Assembly (NCBI GenBank): GCA_964477035.1
Contig: CAYZCW010000008.1
Coordinates: forward strand, 1 to 64,000
Direction of reading: 5' to 3'
Length of the DNA stretch: 64,000 nucleotides
Source of the DNA: SLSG01 sp964477035
GTDB lineage: Bacteria > Bacteroidota > Bacteroidia > Bacteroidales > UBA7960
The translations under genes were made by a program, and so were the position numbers. Positions 18,427 through 27,259 of this stretch are shown here, in pieces (position 1 is the first letter of the stretch; every line of letters begins with the position of its first letter). The notes under the pieces are model-generated. The model ran no database searches. It was given only the letters and a program-made list of their open reading frames with translations, and was not told the origin of the DNA.

Positions 18427-18553
18427 ACACATAAATTCAACCATTGCCGTCGCAGGCCGGCACGGGACCAGGCATTGAACCTTTCCGACCAAAGCTTGTT
18501 ATGTTTATGTAGTCCGATTAAAAACTATGCTCATAACCCCAAAAAGCACAAGC

Positions 18554-19297
18554 ATGCATACAAAACGGATCACCCTGGCGTTGATCGCCGGCCTCGCCCT
18601 GGCGGGCACGACGGCCTGCCAGCAGGCCTCACAAGGAAATTCATCGAATCATCAACCAAAAGAAATGGAAGCAATGAAAGCACAAGACGGAAAATACGAA
18701 CTGGCACCCCTGCCATACGCCCATGACGCATTGGAGCCATACATCGACAAACAAACCATGGAAATCCATCACGGCAAGCACCACCAGGCCTATGTCAACA
18801 ACCTGAACAACGCCATTGCAGGGACTCCCCTGGAATCCATGAGCCTGGAAGAAGTCTTCAAAAACATGAGCCAGCACCCGGTGGCCGTTCGCAACAACGG
18901 GGGGGGGCATTACAACCATACCCTCTTCTGGCAGGTCATGGGACCCGACGGCAACGGAGCCCCTTCAGGCAACCTGCTCGCCGCCATTGAAGGCCGTTTC
19001 GGCTCCTTCGAACAATTCCAGGAAGAATTCAACAAGGCCGCCGCAGGCCGTTTCGGAAGCGGCTGGGCCTGGCTGATCGTGGATGGCTCCGGCCAGCTGC
19101 AGGTGACCTCCACCCCCAACCAGGACAACCCGCTCATGGACGTGGCCGAAGTACAGGGCATGCCCATCCTCGGCGTGGATGTCTGGGAACACGCCTACTA
19201 CCTGAAGTACCAGAACAGGCGGCCCGAGTACGTGGGCAATTTCTGGCACGTGATCAACTGGACCGAAGTGGAAAGACGCTTCGAAGCTGCCAAATAA
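18554..19297 (+). CDS. Exported Fe/Mn superoxide dismutase
   Basis: A 247-residue superoxide dismutase that converts superoxide to oxygen and hydrogen peroxide. Metal ligands by family alignment are His72, His122, Asp209 and His213 (the last two in DVWEHAYY). An N-terminal signal of about 22 residues (MHTKRITLALIAGLALAG...) ends in TTAC, a weak lipobox, and a 25-residue linker follows before the enzyme starts at about residue 48. The protein is therefore probably periplasmic or lipid-anchored rather than cytosolic. An in-frame ATG at 18527 also exists. An imperfect -7 box TATGTTTA lies at 18500-18507, and a strong terminator follows. Fe versus Mn preference is not decidable here. Confidence 0.93.
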   Translation: MHTKRITLALIAGLALAGTTACQQASQGNSSNHQPKEMEAMKAQDGKYELAPLPYAHDALEPYIDKQTMEIHHGKHHQAYVNNLNNAIAGTPLESMSLEEVFKNMSQHPVAVRNNGGGHYNHTLFWQVMGPDGNGAPSGNLLAAIEGRFGSFEQFQEEFNKAAAGRFGSGWAWLIVDGSGQLQVTSTPNQDNPLMDVAEVQGMPILGVDVWEHAYYLKYQNRRPEYVGNFWHVINWTEVERRFEAAK

Positions 19298-19372
19298 CAG
19301 CCCTGCGCCCCGGCCCTGCACATACCCGGCCGGACCGCAGCGGATAAACGATTAAGGGTGATGAGTGATGAC

Positions 19373-19410
19373 ACCGGCAGGAGCCCCTCGGGGCGACTGC
19401 CGGTTTTTTT
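19373..19410 (+). terminator. Rho-independent terminator after the superoxide dismutase gene
   Basis: ACCGGCAG (19373-19380) pairs with CTGCCGGT (19397-19404), with an inner GCCCC/GGGGC stem, followed by six T residues (19405-19410). Confidence 0.85.
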
Positions 19411-19427
19411 ATTCGGGGCCTTTTCCC

Positions 19428-19435
19428 TATCTTTG
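19428..19435 (+). promoter_or_regulatory. rocD promoter -7 box
   Basis: TATCTTTG lies just past the terminator and 71 bases before the rocD start, with an AAGGAG ribosome-binding site at about 19493-19498. It makes rocD an independently transcribed gene. Confidence 0.55.
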
Positions 19436-19506
19436 CCGCATCCAATAAGGAAGCATTCTTTCCGTATAAAGTCCGTAAACAACCAAATAAAAAAGGAGTA
19501 CCATTT

Positions 19507-20736
19507 ATGATGACGACCGAAAAAATCACCTCACAAAAAGCCATTGAACTGGAGGACAAACACGGCGCGCACAACTACCACCCGCTTCCCGTGGTCCTGT
19601 CACGCGGGGAAGGCGTATTCGTCTGGGATGTGGAAGGAAAACGTTATTACGATTTCCTCTCGGCTTACTCGGCCGTGAACCAGGGACACTGCCACCCGAA
19701 AATCGTCGATGCCCTCATCGAACAATCCAACACCCTGGCACTGACCTCCAGGGCCTTTCACAACGATGTGCTGGGGGTGTATGAAAAGTACATCACCGGA
19801 CTGTTCGGCTATGACAAGGTACTCCCCATGAATACCGGGGCGGAAGCCGTGGAAACGGCCATCAAGCTCTGCCGCAAATGGGCCTACAAGGAAAAGGGCG
19901 TTCCCGCCAACCAGGCAAAGATCGTCGTGTGCGAAAACAATTTTCACGGCCGTACCACCACCATCGTGTCCTTTTCGAACGACCCGGACGGCTATGGCGA
20001 TTACGGCCCCTACACCCCCGGTTTCATCCGCATCCCTTACAATGACGCGGACGCCCTGGCGGAAGCGCTGAAAGATCCTGACGTGGCCGGGTTCCTGGTG
20101 GAACCCATACAGGGGGAAGCCGGGGTGTTTGTGCCCGACGAAGGCTACCTGGCCACCTGCCATGCCCTGTGCAAGAAGCACAATGTACTGTTCATCGCCG
20201 ACGAGGTGCAGACCGGCATCGCCCGCACGGGCAGGATGCTTGCCTGCGATCACGAAAACATCAAGCCCGATGTGCTGATCCTGGGCAAGGCCATCAGCGG
20301 CGGCATTTACCCCGTATCGGCCGTTCTGGCCGACGATCCCGTCATGATGGTCATCCGGCCCGGACAGCATGGATCCACCTTCGGGGGCAACCCGGTGGCT
20401 GCCAGGGTGGCCATGGCGGCCCTGGAGGTGGTCCGGGAGGAGAAACTGGCCGAACGGTCTGAACGCCTCGGGGAATTGCTCCGGAAGGAACTCAGGGGCA
20501 TCCAGTCGGACAGGGTCACCCTGGTCCGGGGCAAAGGACTGCTCAACGCCATCGTCATCAAACCCAAAGACGGCAAAGAGGCCTGGGATGTGTGCATGAA
20601 GATGGCGGAGAACGGCCTGCTGGCAAAACCCACCCACGGGGACATCATCCGTTTTGCCCCGCCCCTTATCATCACCGAGGAGCAGCTGCTCGAATGCGTG
20701 GACATCATCCGCAAGTCCATCCTGTCCTTCGAATAA
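19507..20736 (+). CDS. rocD: Ornithine aminotransferase
   Basis: A 409-residue PLP-dependent class III aminotransferase that moves the delta-amino group of ornithine to 2-oxoglutarate, giving glutamate semialdehyde and glutamate. The PLP lysine is Lys261 in ILGKAISGG. ADEVQTGIARTGR near 231-243 and the N-terminal AHNYHPLPVVLSRGEGVFVWD are typical of ornithine aminotransferases rather than acetylornithine enzymes. It links arginine/ornithine breakdown to proline and glutamate. An unusually clear Shine-Dalgarno sequence precedes it. It has its own promoter and terminator, so it is monocistronic. Confidence 0.95.
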   Translation: MMTTEKITSQKAIELEDKHGAHNYHPLPVVLSRGEGVFVWDVEGKRYYDFLSAYSAVNQGHCHPKIVDALIEQSNTLALTSRAFHNDVLGVYEKYITGLFGYDKVLPMNTGAEAVETAIKLCRKWAYKEKGVPANQAKIVVCENNFHGRTTTIVSFSNDPDGYGDYGPYTPGFIRIPYNDADALAEALKDPDVAGFLVEPIQGEAGVFVPDEGYLATCHALCKKHNVLFIADEVQTGIARTGRMLACDHENIKPDVLILGKAISGGIYPVSAVLADDPVMMVIRPGQHGSTFGGNPVAARVAMAALEVVREEKLAERSERLGELLRKELRGIQSDRVTLVRGKGLLNAIVIKPKDGKEAWDVCMKMAENGLLAKPTHGDIIRFAPPLIITEEQLLECVDIIRKSILSFE

Positions 20737-20774
20737 AACCAGGGCGGAAAGGCCAGGCAATATCATCTGACAAG

Positions 20775-20803
20775 GCGTCCCGCAATCCGGGACGCTTTTT
20801 TTT
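20775..20803 (+). terminator. Rho-independent terminator after rocD
   Basis: GCGTCCCG (20775-20782) pairs with CGGGACGC (20788-20795) around a five-base loop, followed by eight T residues (20796-20803). It lies between the convergent rocD and hemW genes. Confidence 0.88.
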
Positions 20804-20853
20804 CCCTGGTTGACCACCCGGCCCATCCCGGGAAGGGTCCGGATACCCGTGGG

Positions 20854-22005
20854 CTAGTCCTCCCAGAAAAGCTCCGAGGCGATGCGGTCGGCAAACAACC
20901 TGCCGGATCGGGTCAGCCGCAGCACCTCCCCTGCCCTTGCCAGCTGTCCGTTCGCCAGGTAGGGACGGGCCGCCAGCAGCAGGGCCTCGCGACGGTCCCT
21001 GCCCCAGGTGCCGGCCACCCGCTGCAGGCTGCAGCCCCACTGGGTGCGCAAAGACGTCATCACATATTCATCGAAGCGTTGGGCCGGACCGAGCTCTTCG
21101 GTTTCAAAAGGGATGAGCCCGGACCGCAGGGAGGCCACGTAGGCAGCGGTGTTGGACACATTCCACCACCGCTGTCCCTCCCGGTGGCTGTGGGCAGAGG
21201 GACCCAGCCCAAGATAGGGGCTGCCGTCCCAGTAAGACAGGTTGTGGCGGGAATACCTGCCGGGCAACGAAAAATTGGAAATCTCATAATGCTCGTACCC
21301 CCGGCCAGCCATCCGGTCCATCAGGATCTCAAACTGCCGGGCCACCTGGTCCTCGTCCACCGGGGCGGCCTGCCCCTTGCGGATCATGACATCCAGGGGC
21401 GTTTTTTTCTCCACCGTCAGGGCGTAGGCAGACATATGGGGAACCTCCAGGCCGAAGACCTTCTCCAGGTTCTGCTCCCAGCCCTTGTCCGACAGGGTGG
21501 GCGTGCCATAGATCAGGTCCACCGTCAGGTTGTCAAAACCGGTCCGCCGGGCATCTTTGATCGCCCGCAGGGCCTGTCCGGGCGTGTGTATCCGGTTCAT
21601 GTAGAGCAGGTCGGCCTGATGAAAGGACTGTATCCCGATGCTGAGGCGGTTCACGGGCGTATCCCTCAGGGAAGCCAGGCAGCCCGCATCCAGGTCGTCC
21701 GGGTTGGCTTCCAGGGTCACCTCGGTCCTGCCGTCGAATGCGAAGCACTCCCCCAGGGCGGCAAACAAGCGCTGCAGCGCCGGGACCGGCAGCACGGAAG
21801 GGGTCCCCCCTCCGATGTAAAGGCTGTCAAGGCGGGTCCTTCCCCCGGCGGAACCGTCCGGCCGGAAAAATCCGGCCTGCATCTGCATTTCCCGGATCAG
21901 GCATTCGACCAGGGCATCCGACAAACGATGGGATACCGAAAAATGGAAATTGCAGTAATGACATGCCTGCCTGCAAAAGGGAATATGAATATACACACCG
22001 GCCAT
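20854..22005 (-). CDS. hemW: Radical SAM heme chaperone HemW
   Basis: A 383-residue radical SAM protein of the HemW (formerly HemN-like) family. The cluster motif CRQACHYCNF near the N-terminus supplies the CxxxCxxC cysteines, IGGGTPS follows at about residue 67, and a C-terminal HemN-type domain contains YLGLGPSAHS. HemW binds heme and is thought to deliver it to respiratory proteins; it is not a coproporphyrinogen oxidase. The start is taken at ATG 22005 because MAGVYIHIPFC is the family N-terminus; an upstream ATG at 22029 would add eight residues. Confidence 0.93.
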   Translation of the reverse strand: MAGVYIHIPFCRQACHYCNFHFSVSHRLSDALVECLIREMQMQAGFFRPDGSAGGRTRLDSLYIGGGTPSVLPVPALQRLFAALGECFAFDGRTEVTLEANPDDLDAGCLASLRDTPVNRLSIGIQSFHQADLLYMNRIHTPGQALRAIKDARRTGFDNLTVDLIYGTPTLSDKGWEQNLEKVFGLEVPHMSAYALTVEKKTPLDVMIRKGQAAPVDEDQVARQFEILMDRMAGRGYEHYEISNFSLPGRYSRHNLSYWDGSPYLGLGPSAHSHREGQRWWNVSNTAAYVASLRSGLIPFETEELGPAQRFDEYVMTSLRTQWGCSLQRVAGTWGRDRREALLLAARPYLANGQLARAGEVLRLTRSGRLFADRIASELFWED

Positions 22006-22048
22006 AATCAAAAACCTTGCGGGAAGCAATCGAACTGTCTTTTTTTTC

Positions 22049-22056
22049 TATATTTG
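22049..22056 (+). promoter_or_regulatory. pgeF promoter -7 box
   Basis: TATATTTG (TAnnTTTG) is 21 bases before the ATG at 22077. It supports that start over the upstream in-frame codon at 22017. Confidence 0.5.
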
Positions 22057-22076
22057 ATGGCCAAGCACCCACCGAC

Positions 22077-22895
22077 ATGATACGCAGCGACACCCTCGGC
22101 CTGACCCTGTACACCTTTTCCCTCCTGTCTTCCCATCCCAAACTTACGCATTTTGTCTCAACCCGTCACGGGGGCGTCAGCGAAAACAGCTTCTCCAGCC
22201 TCAATCTGGGTTTTCATGTAGGCGACAACAACCTGAACGTGCTATACAACCGCAAACTGCTGGCCGGGGCCGCCGGCATCGATATTTTTCACTTAACCTG
22301 CGCCGGGCAATGCCATAGCGGGAATGTGGTGATCATCGATGAGGGATCCCGGGGCAGGGGTTCGGTCGACAGGGAAAGCGCCATTCCCAATGCCGACGGC
22401 ATGATCACCAACGCGGAAAGGCTTTGTCTGGGGATACAGGTGGCCGATTGTGTGCCCATCCTGCTGTACGACCCCGTGGAGCAGGTCATCGCCGCCCTGC
22501 ACGCCGGATGGAGGGGGTCGCTCCGCAAAATCGCCGCCACCGCGGTGGAGAAAATGATCCAGCATTACGGGTGCCGGGCCGAGAACATCCTGGCGGGACT
22601 CGGTCCGGCCAACGGGCCCTGCTGTTATGAGGTGGGGCCGGATGTGGTGTATGAAACCGAACGGGCCCTGGGAAGCACGCGGGAGGTCATCCGCCCGGGC
22701 AGGGAGCCCGGCAGGTTCATCTTCGACCAGTGGCGGATCAACGAACGGCAACTGCTGGAACAAGGCCTGAAACCGGGCAACATTGAAACAGGCAGGTTGT
22801 GCACCCAGTGCCGGCAGGATGCCTTTTTTTCCTCCCGGGCAGGAGAGGGCACCACCGGCCGGTTCATGGCCGGCATCATGCTCCAGAAACAATAA
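22077..22895 (+). CDS. pgeF: Laccase-domain protein PgeF/YfiH
   Basis: A 272-residue cytosolic protein of the polyphenol oxidase/laccase-domain family (YfiH, DUF152). Conserved metal-site segments are CAGQCHSG, ADCVPILLYDP and HAGWRGSLRKI, followed by GPANGPCCYEVG. Members are linked to peptidoglycan editing (removal of misincorporated L-Ser) and to purine nucleoside phosphorolysis. The start ATG 22077 fits the promoter position. The OPT transporter gene begins 6 bases after the stop, so the two are probably cotranscribed, with no obvious functional link. Confidence 0.92.
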   Translation: MIRSDTLGLTLYTFSLLSSHPKLTHFVSTRHGGVSENSFSSLNLGFHVGDNNLNVLYNRKLLAGAAGIDIFHLTCAGQCHSGNVVIIDEGSRGRGSVDRESAIPNADGMITNAERLCLGIQVADCVPILLYDPVEQVIAALHAGWRGSLRKIAATAVEKMIQHYGCRAENILAGLGPANGPCCYEVGPDVVYETERALGSTREVIRPGREPGRFIFDQWRINERQLLEQGLKPGNIETGRLCTQCRQDAFFSSRAGEGTTGRFMAGIMLQKQ

Positions 22896-22900
22896 CCCAC

Positions 22901-24892
22901 ATGACTGTTAAACCCAATCTGCACACCATGGAAGAGACCACTGAAAAAATCAAGGGATTGCCAGACAACGCGTACCGTGAACTCAGGGAAGGGGAGGAAT
23001 ACATTCCCGTGATGGCGCCGGGGAAGATCTACCCCGAAGTCAATTTCCGTTCGGTGGCCATGGGCCTGCTCATGGCCGTGGTGTTTTCGGCCGCCGCGGC
23101 CTACCTCGGACTGAAGATCGGGCAGGTCTTCGAAGCCGCCATTCCCATCGCCATCATCGCGGTGGGGCTTTCGGCCCTCACCAAAAGAAAGAACGCCCTG
23201 GGCGAGAATGTGATCATCCAGTCGATCGGCTCCAGCTCAGGGGTGATCGTGGCCGGGGCCATCTTCACCCTGCCGGCCCTTTACATCCTCAACCTGGAGG
23301 CCCATTTTTACCAGGTCTTTTTGTCCTCCATGCTCGGGGGCTTTCTGGGCATTTTGCTGTTGATCCCCTTCCGCAAATATTTCGTAGCCGAGATGCACGG
23401 CAGGTTTCCCTTCCCGGAAGCCACCGCCACCACCGAGGTGCTGGTCTCGGGCGAGAAGGGAGGAAGTCAGGCCAAGGTGCTTCTGTTCAGCGGCCTCCTC
23501 GGGGGGGTGTATGATTTCATCATCGCCACGTTCGGCTGGTGGAACGAGGTCTTCGAAACCCGGGTCATTCCCTTCGGGGACGTCCTGGCCGACAAGGCCA
23601 AGCTGGTGTTCAAGCTGAACCTGGGGGCAGCCATCGTCGGCCTGGGGTACATCATCGGGCTGAAATACGCCGTGATCATCTGTGCGGGGTCTTTCGTCGG
23701 ATGGTTTGTGATCATTCCCCTGGTAGCCCATGCAGCCGCTGCCTTCGGAGGAGAAGCCCATGCCGTGGCCCAGCTGGCGCCGGAGGTGATCTTCCGCGAT
23801 TACGTGCGCATGATCGGGATCGGCGGCATCGCCATGGCCGGTCTCATCGGCATCATACGCTCCTCAGGCATCATCCGCAACGCGGTGGGCCTGGCCGTGA
23901 AAGAAACATTCAGCAAACAGGCTGCTGCCGACAGCAGCCTGCGTACCCGGCGCGACCTTCCCATGAGCCTGATCCTGGGCGGAACCATCGTCACCGCCCT
24001 GCTCATTTTCATTTTTTTCCAGTTCGGGGTGGTGCAGAACCTCACCCATGCGCTGGTGGGACTCCTCATCGTGATGGTGGTGTCCTTCCTGTTCACTACA
24101 GTGGCCGCCAATGCCATTGCCATTGTGGGCACCAACCCGGTGTCCGGCATGACCCTGATGACCCTCATTCTGACCTCCCTGATCATGACCAGCGTGGGAC
24201 TGTCCGGCACCGCCGGCATGGTGGCCGCCCTGATTATCGGAGGGGTGGTATGCACCGCCCTGGCCATGTCGGGGGCCTTCATCTCCGACCTGAAGATCGG
24301 CTACTGGCTGGGGGCCTCCCCCTACAAGCAGCAAGGCTGGAAGTTTCTGGGAACCATCGTCTCGGCCGCCACCGTGGGCGGGGTGATCATCATCCTGAAC
24401 CAGACATACGGCTTTACCGGACCCGGGGCCATGGTCGCCCCCCAGGCCAATGCCATGGCGGCGGTGATCGAACCGATGATGACCGGGGGGACGGCGCCCT
24501 GGCTATTATACGGGGCCGGGGCCTTCCTTTCCCTGGTCCTGACCATGTTGGGCGTGCCGGCCCTGGCTTTTGCCCTGGGCATGTTCATCCCGCTGGACCT
24601 GAACACCCCCCTGCTGGTGGGCGGCCTTATTTCCTGGTATGTGATGAACCGCAGCACGGACAGCCTGCTCAACACCAAACGCAGGGAACGGGGCACCCTC
24701 ATCGCCAGTGGTTTCATCGCAGGCGGCGCCCTGATGGGCGTGGTGAGCGCCCTGTTGAAATTCAGCGGGCTGCACCTGGAGGCGGCCGGCTGGCTTGCCA
24801 GGCCGGGCTCGCAATGGCTGGGGCTGTTGATGTTCACCCTGCTTTGCACCTACCTGTACCGCAACGCATTAAAGGCCACCAAGGAAGACTAA
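22901..24892 (+). CDS. OPT family oligopeptide transporter
   Basis: A 664-residue inner-membrane protein with about fourteen or more hydrophobic segments. It belongs to the oligopeptide transporter (OPT) family, prokaryotic type. Typical parts are EYIPVMAPGKIYPEVNFRSV at the N-terminus, SAAAAYLGLKIGQVFEAAIPI in the first membrane region, and GRFPFPEATATTEVL. These carriers import short peptides, probably with protons or sodium. The gene lies between pgeF and pepT on the same strand, and pairing with a tripeptidase suggests a peptide uptake and hydrolysis route. The ATG at 22928 is an alternative start. Confidence 0.93.
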   Translation: MTVKPNLHTMEETTEKIKGLPDNAYRELREGEEYIPVMAPGKIYPEVNFRSVAMGLLMAVVFSAAAAYLGLKIGQVFEAAIPIAIIAVGLSALTKRKNALGENVIIQSIGSSSGVIVAGAIFTLPALYILNLEAHFYQVFLSSMLGGFLGILLLIPFRKYFVAEMHGRFPFPEATATTEVLVSGEKGGSQAKVLLFSGLLGGVYDFIIATFGWWNEVFETRVIPFGDVLADKAKLVFKLNLGAAIVGLGYIIGLKYAVIICAGSFVGWFVIIPLVAHAAAAFGGEAHAVAQLAPEVIFRDYVRMIGIGGIAMAGLIGIIRSSGIIRNAVGLAVKETFSKQAAADSSLRTRRDLPMSLILGGTIVTALLIFIFFQFGVVQNLTHALVGLLIVMVVSFLFTTVAANAIAIVGTNPVSGMTLMTLILTSLIMTSVGLSGTAGMVAALIIGGVVCTALAMSGAFISDLKIGYWLGASPYKQQGWKFLGTIVSAATVGGVIIILNQTYGFTGPGAMVAPQANAMAAVIEPMMTGGTAPWLLYGAGAFLSLVLTMLGVPALAFALGMFIPLDLNTPLLVGGLISWYVMNRSTDSLLNTKRRERGTLIASGFIAGGALMGVVSALLKFSGLHLEAAGWLARPGSQWLGLLMFTLLCTYLYRNALKATKED

Positions 24893-24959
24893 AGGGACGG
24901 GGGCGCTGCCACAGGGACGAGCGGCCCATCCGACGTAAAACCATTAATACGACAGACCC

Positions 24960-26195
24960 ATGAAAGAAAAACTACTGGAACGCTTCCTGCGCTATATCAG
25001 CATAGACACCCAGAGCGATCCGAACAGCCAGGAATTTCCCAGCACCAAAAAACAATTCGACCTGGCCCGCTTGCTGGTGGACGAGCTCCGCGGGCTCGGG
25101 CTGGAGGATGCGGCGGTGGATGAGCATTGTTATGTCACGGCCACCCTGCCCGCCAACAGCCAGCGGAAGATCCCCGTGATCGGGTTCCTGGCCCACATGG
25201 ACAGCAGCCCGGACATGAATGGCGCGAACATCAGGCCCCGGATCATAGAAAACTACGACGGGGGGGATGTGCTGCTCAACGAGGAAAAAGACATGCATTT
25301 GAGGGTCAGCGACTTCCCCATGCTGGAAAAATACAAGGGACAGACCCTGATCACCACCGACGGCACCAGCCTGCTGGCGGCCGACGACAAGGCCGGCATC
25401 GCGGAGATCATGACGGCCCTGGAATACCTGGTGTCGCATCCGGAGACCCCCCACGGCACGATAAAAATCGGATTCACCCCGGATGAGGAGATCGGCCGCG
25501 GGGTCGACCGCTTCGGGGTGGAAAAATTCGGGGCGGAATTTGCCTACACCCTGGACGGCAGCGAAGTGGGGGAACTGCAATTCGAGAATTTCAACGCCGC
25601 CCTGGCCCAGGTGAAGGTCCAGGGACGCAACGTCCACCCGGGCGATGCCAAACACAAGATGATCAACGCCCTGATCATCGGCATGGAGTTCAATGACATG
25701 CTTCCCGTGTTCGACCGGCCGGAATTCACGGAAGGCTACGAGGGGTTTTACCACATCATGAAGTTCGAGGGCACGGTGGAAGAAGCCAGCCTGCTGTATA
25801 TTCTGCGCGACCATGACCGCAGGAAGTTTGAGGAAAAGAAAGACATGGTCAGGGAGGTGGCCGGCTTTTTGAATAAAAAATACGGGGAAGGCACCGTGAA
25901 GCTGGAGGTCAGGGACCAGTACTACAACATGCGGGAAAAGGTGGAGCCGGTCTATCACACCGTGGAGATCGCCGAACGGGCCATGAAAGAGCTCGGGATT
26001 GTCCCCATCATCCGGCCCATACGGGGCGGCACCGACGGCTCAAAGCTGTCCTATATGGGCCTGCCCTGCCCGAATATTTTTGCCGGGGGGCACAACTTCC
26101 ACGGCAAGTATGAGTACATCAGCCTGGAAAGCATGGAGAAGGCCACCCAGGTGATCCTGAAGATGATCGAACTCTACCATGAGCAGGGAACATGA
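24960..26195 (+). CDS. pepT: Peptidase T (tripeptide aminopeptidase)
   Basis: A 411-residue M20 family cytosolic metallopeptidase that removes N-terminal residues from tripeptides. Zinc-site motifs are in order: GFLAHMDSSPD near residues 77-87, LAADDKAGIAE near 139-149, and TPDEEIGRG near 173-181. The dimerisation domain follows, and the final His is in AGGHNFHGKYE. The length matches family norms. It lies 67 bases after the OPT peptide transporter, consistent with cytosolic processing of imported peptides. A terminator follows at 26221-26244. Confidence 0.96.
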   Translation: MKEKLLERFLRYISIDTQSDPNSQEFPSTKKQFDLARLLVDELRGLGLEDAAVDEHCYVTATLPANSQRKIPVIGFLAHMDSSPDMNGANIRPRIIENYDGGDVLLNEEKDMHLRVSDFPMLEKYKGQTLITTDGTSLLAADDKAGIAEIMTALEYLVSHPETPHGTIKIGFTPDEEIGRGVDRFGVEKFGAEFAYTLDGSEVGELQFENFNAALAQVKVQGRNVHPGDAKHKMINALIIGMEFNDMLPVFDRPEFTEGYEGFYHIMKFEGTVEEASLLYILRDHDRRKFEEKKDMVREVAGFLNKKYGEGTVKLEVRDQYYNMREKVEPVYHTVEIAERAMKELGIVPIIRPIRGGTDGSKLSYMGLPCPNIFAGGHNFHGKYEYISLESMEKATQVILKMIELYHEQGT

Positions 26196-26220
26196 ACCCC
26201 GGCGTCCCAACGGAACCGGA

Positions 26221-26244
26221 AAGGGGGCTACTGCCCCCTTTTTT
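26221..26244 (+). terminator. pepT terminator overlapping the end of the GAPDH gene
   Basis: AAGGGGGC (26221-26228) pairs with GCCCCCTT (26233-26240), and T residues run to 26244. The stem covers the GAPDH stop codon (26228-26230 on the opposite strand), so the hairpin belongs to both transcripts. Confidence 0.8.
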
Positions 26245-27244
26245 CATGCAGCAGCAGGGCGGCAAGCTCCACCACCCGGCTGGAATAGGCATACTCATTG
26301 TCATACCAGGCAAGCAGCTGCACGAAGCGATCCCCCAGCACTTTGGTACTCAGGGCATCGAACACCGCCGAGTGCGGATTGCCCACGATGTCTTTTGACA
26401 CGACGGGGTCCTCGCAATAATGAAGGATGTTCCGCAAAGGGCCTTCCGCCGCCCGGCGGAAGGCGGCATTGAGGTCCGCGGCCGTCACGGGCGATTTCAG
26501 GTTGGCGCAGAATTCCACGAAGGAGCCGTCGCTGACGGGCACCCTGGTGGCAAAGCCTTCGAAACGCCCCTCGAGAAATGGCATGATGTCCCGGACCGCC
26601 CGGATGGCACTCGTGGTGGTGGGGATGATGTTCTCGTTGGCACAACGTGCCCTGCGCAGGTCCTGGTGGGGGGCATCCATGACGTTCTGGCTGTTGGTAT
26701 AAGGATGGACCGTGTTCATGAAGACCTGGTCAATCCCCCAGGCATCCTCCAGCACCTTCAGTACCGGGGCCACACAATTGGTGGTACAGGAGGCGTTGGA
26801 AACGAGATGCTGTGAGGGCTTCAGGCTGTCGTGGTTCACCCCGATCACCACCATATTGTCGAGCTTCTCCTTGGGCGGACAGGTCAGGATCACCTTGCCG
26901 GCACCCTGCTGCAAGTGCCCGTTCAGGCCGTCACGCGTCAGGAAGAGGCCGGAGGCCTCGATCACCAGGTCTACCCGGTGCAGGCCCCAGGGAATGCGCG
27001 AGGGATGGTAATGCCCGTATTTCCGGATGCGGCGGCCGTCCACCACCAGCTCCCCGCTGACTTCATCTGCCCCGACCTCCCGGCCGAAGCGTCCGTGCAC
27101 GGAATCATACCGCAGCAAATGCACCATGGTCGTCAGCAACATGGGGTCGTTCACGGCCACCACCTCCATATCATCCCGCTCACCGGCCAGACGGAACACC
27201 AGCTTGCCGATCCGGCCGAGGCCGTTGATACCAATTCGGATCAT
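26228..27244 (-). CDS. gap: Glyceraldehyde-3-phosphate dehydrogenase
   Basis: A 338-residue glycolytic enzyme oxidising glyceraldehyde-3-phosphate with NAD+ to 1,3-bisphosphoglycerate. The Rossmann start is INGLGRIGK, Asp33 (in VNDP) favours NAD+, and the catalytic Cys153 lies in SNASCTTNC. The C-terminal WYDNEYAYSSRVVEL is typical. Upstream, 15 bases away, is the topoisomerase gene in the same direction, so the two may share a transcript. The 3' end overlaps the pepT terminator hairpin. The phosphate-site segments are fairly divergent (HPYTNSQNVMDAPHQDLRRARC), but the family call is firm. Confidence 0.95.
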   Translation of the reverse strand: MIRIGINGLGRIGKLVFRLAGERDDMEVVAVNDPMLLTTMVHLLRYDSVHGRFGREVGADEVSGELVVDGRRIRKYGHYHPSRIPWGLHRVDLVIEASGLFLTRDGLNGHLQQGAGKVILTCPPKEKLDNMVVIGVNHDSLKPSQHLVSNASCTTNCVAPVLKVLEDAWGIDQVFMNTVHPYTNSQNVMDAPHQDLRRARCANENIIPTTTSAIRAVRDIMPFLEGRFEGFATRVPVSDGSFVEFCANLKSPVTAADLNAAFRRAAEGPLRNILHYCEDPVVSKDIVGNPHSAVFDALSTKVLGDRFVQLLAWYDNEYAYSSRVVELAALLLHEKRGQ

Positions 27245-27259
27245 ATCAAAAGTGTGTTG

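Noticed and set aside
23539..24963. A 474-codon ORF in another frame of the OPT transporter gene
   Set aside because: Rich in Gly, Arg, His and Pro with no hydrophobic pattern; the OPT frame is clearly the real one.
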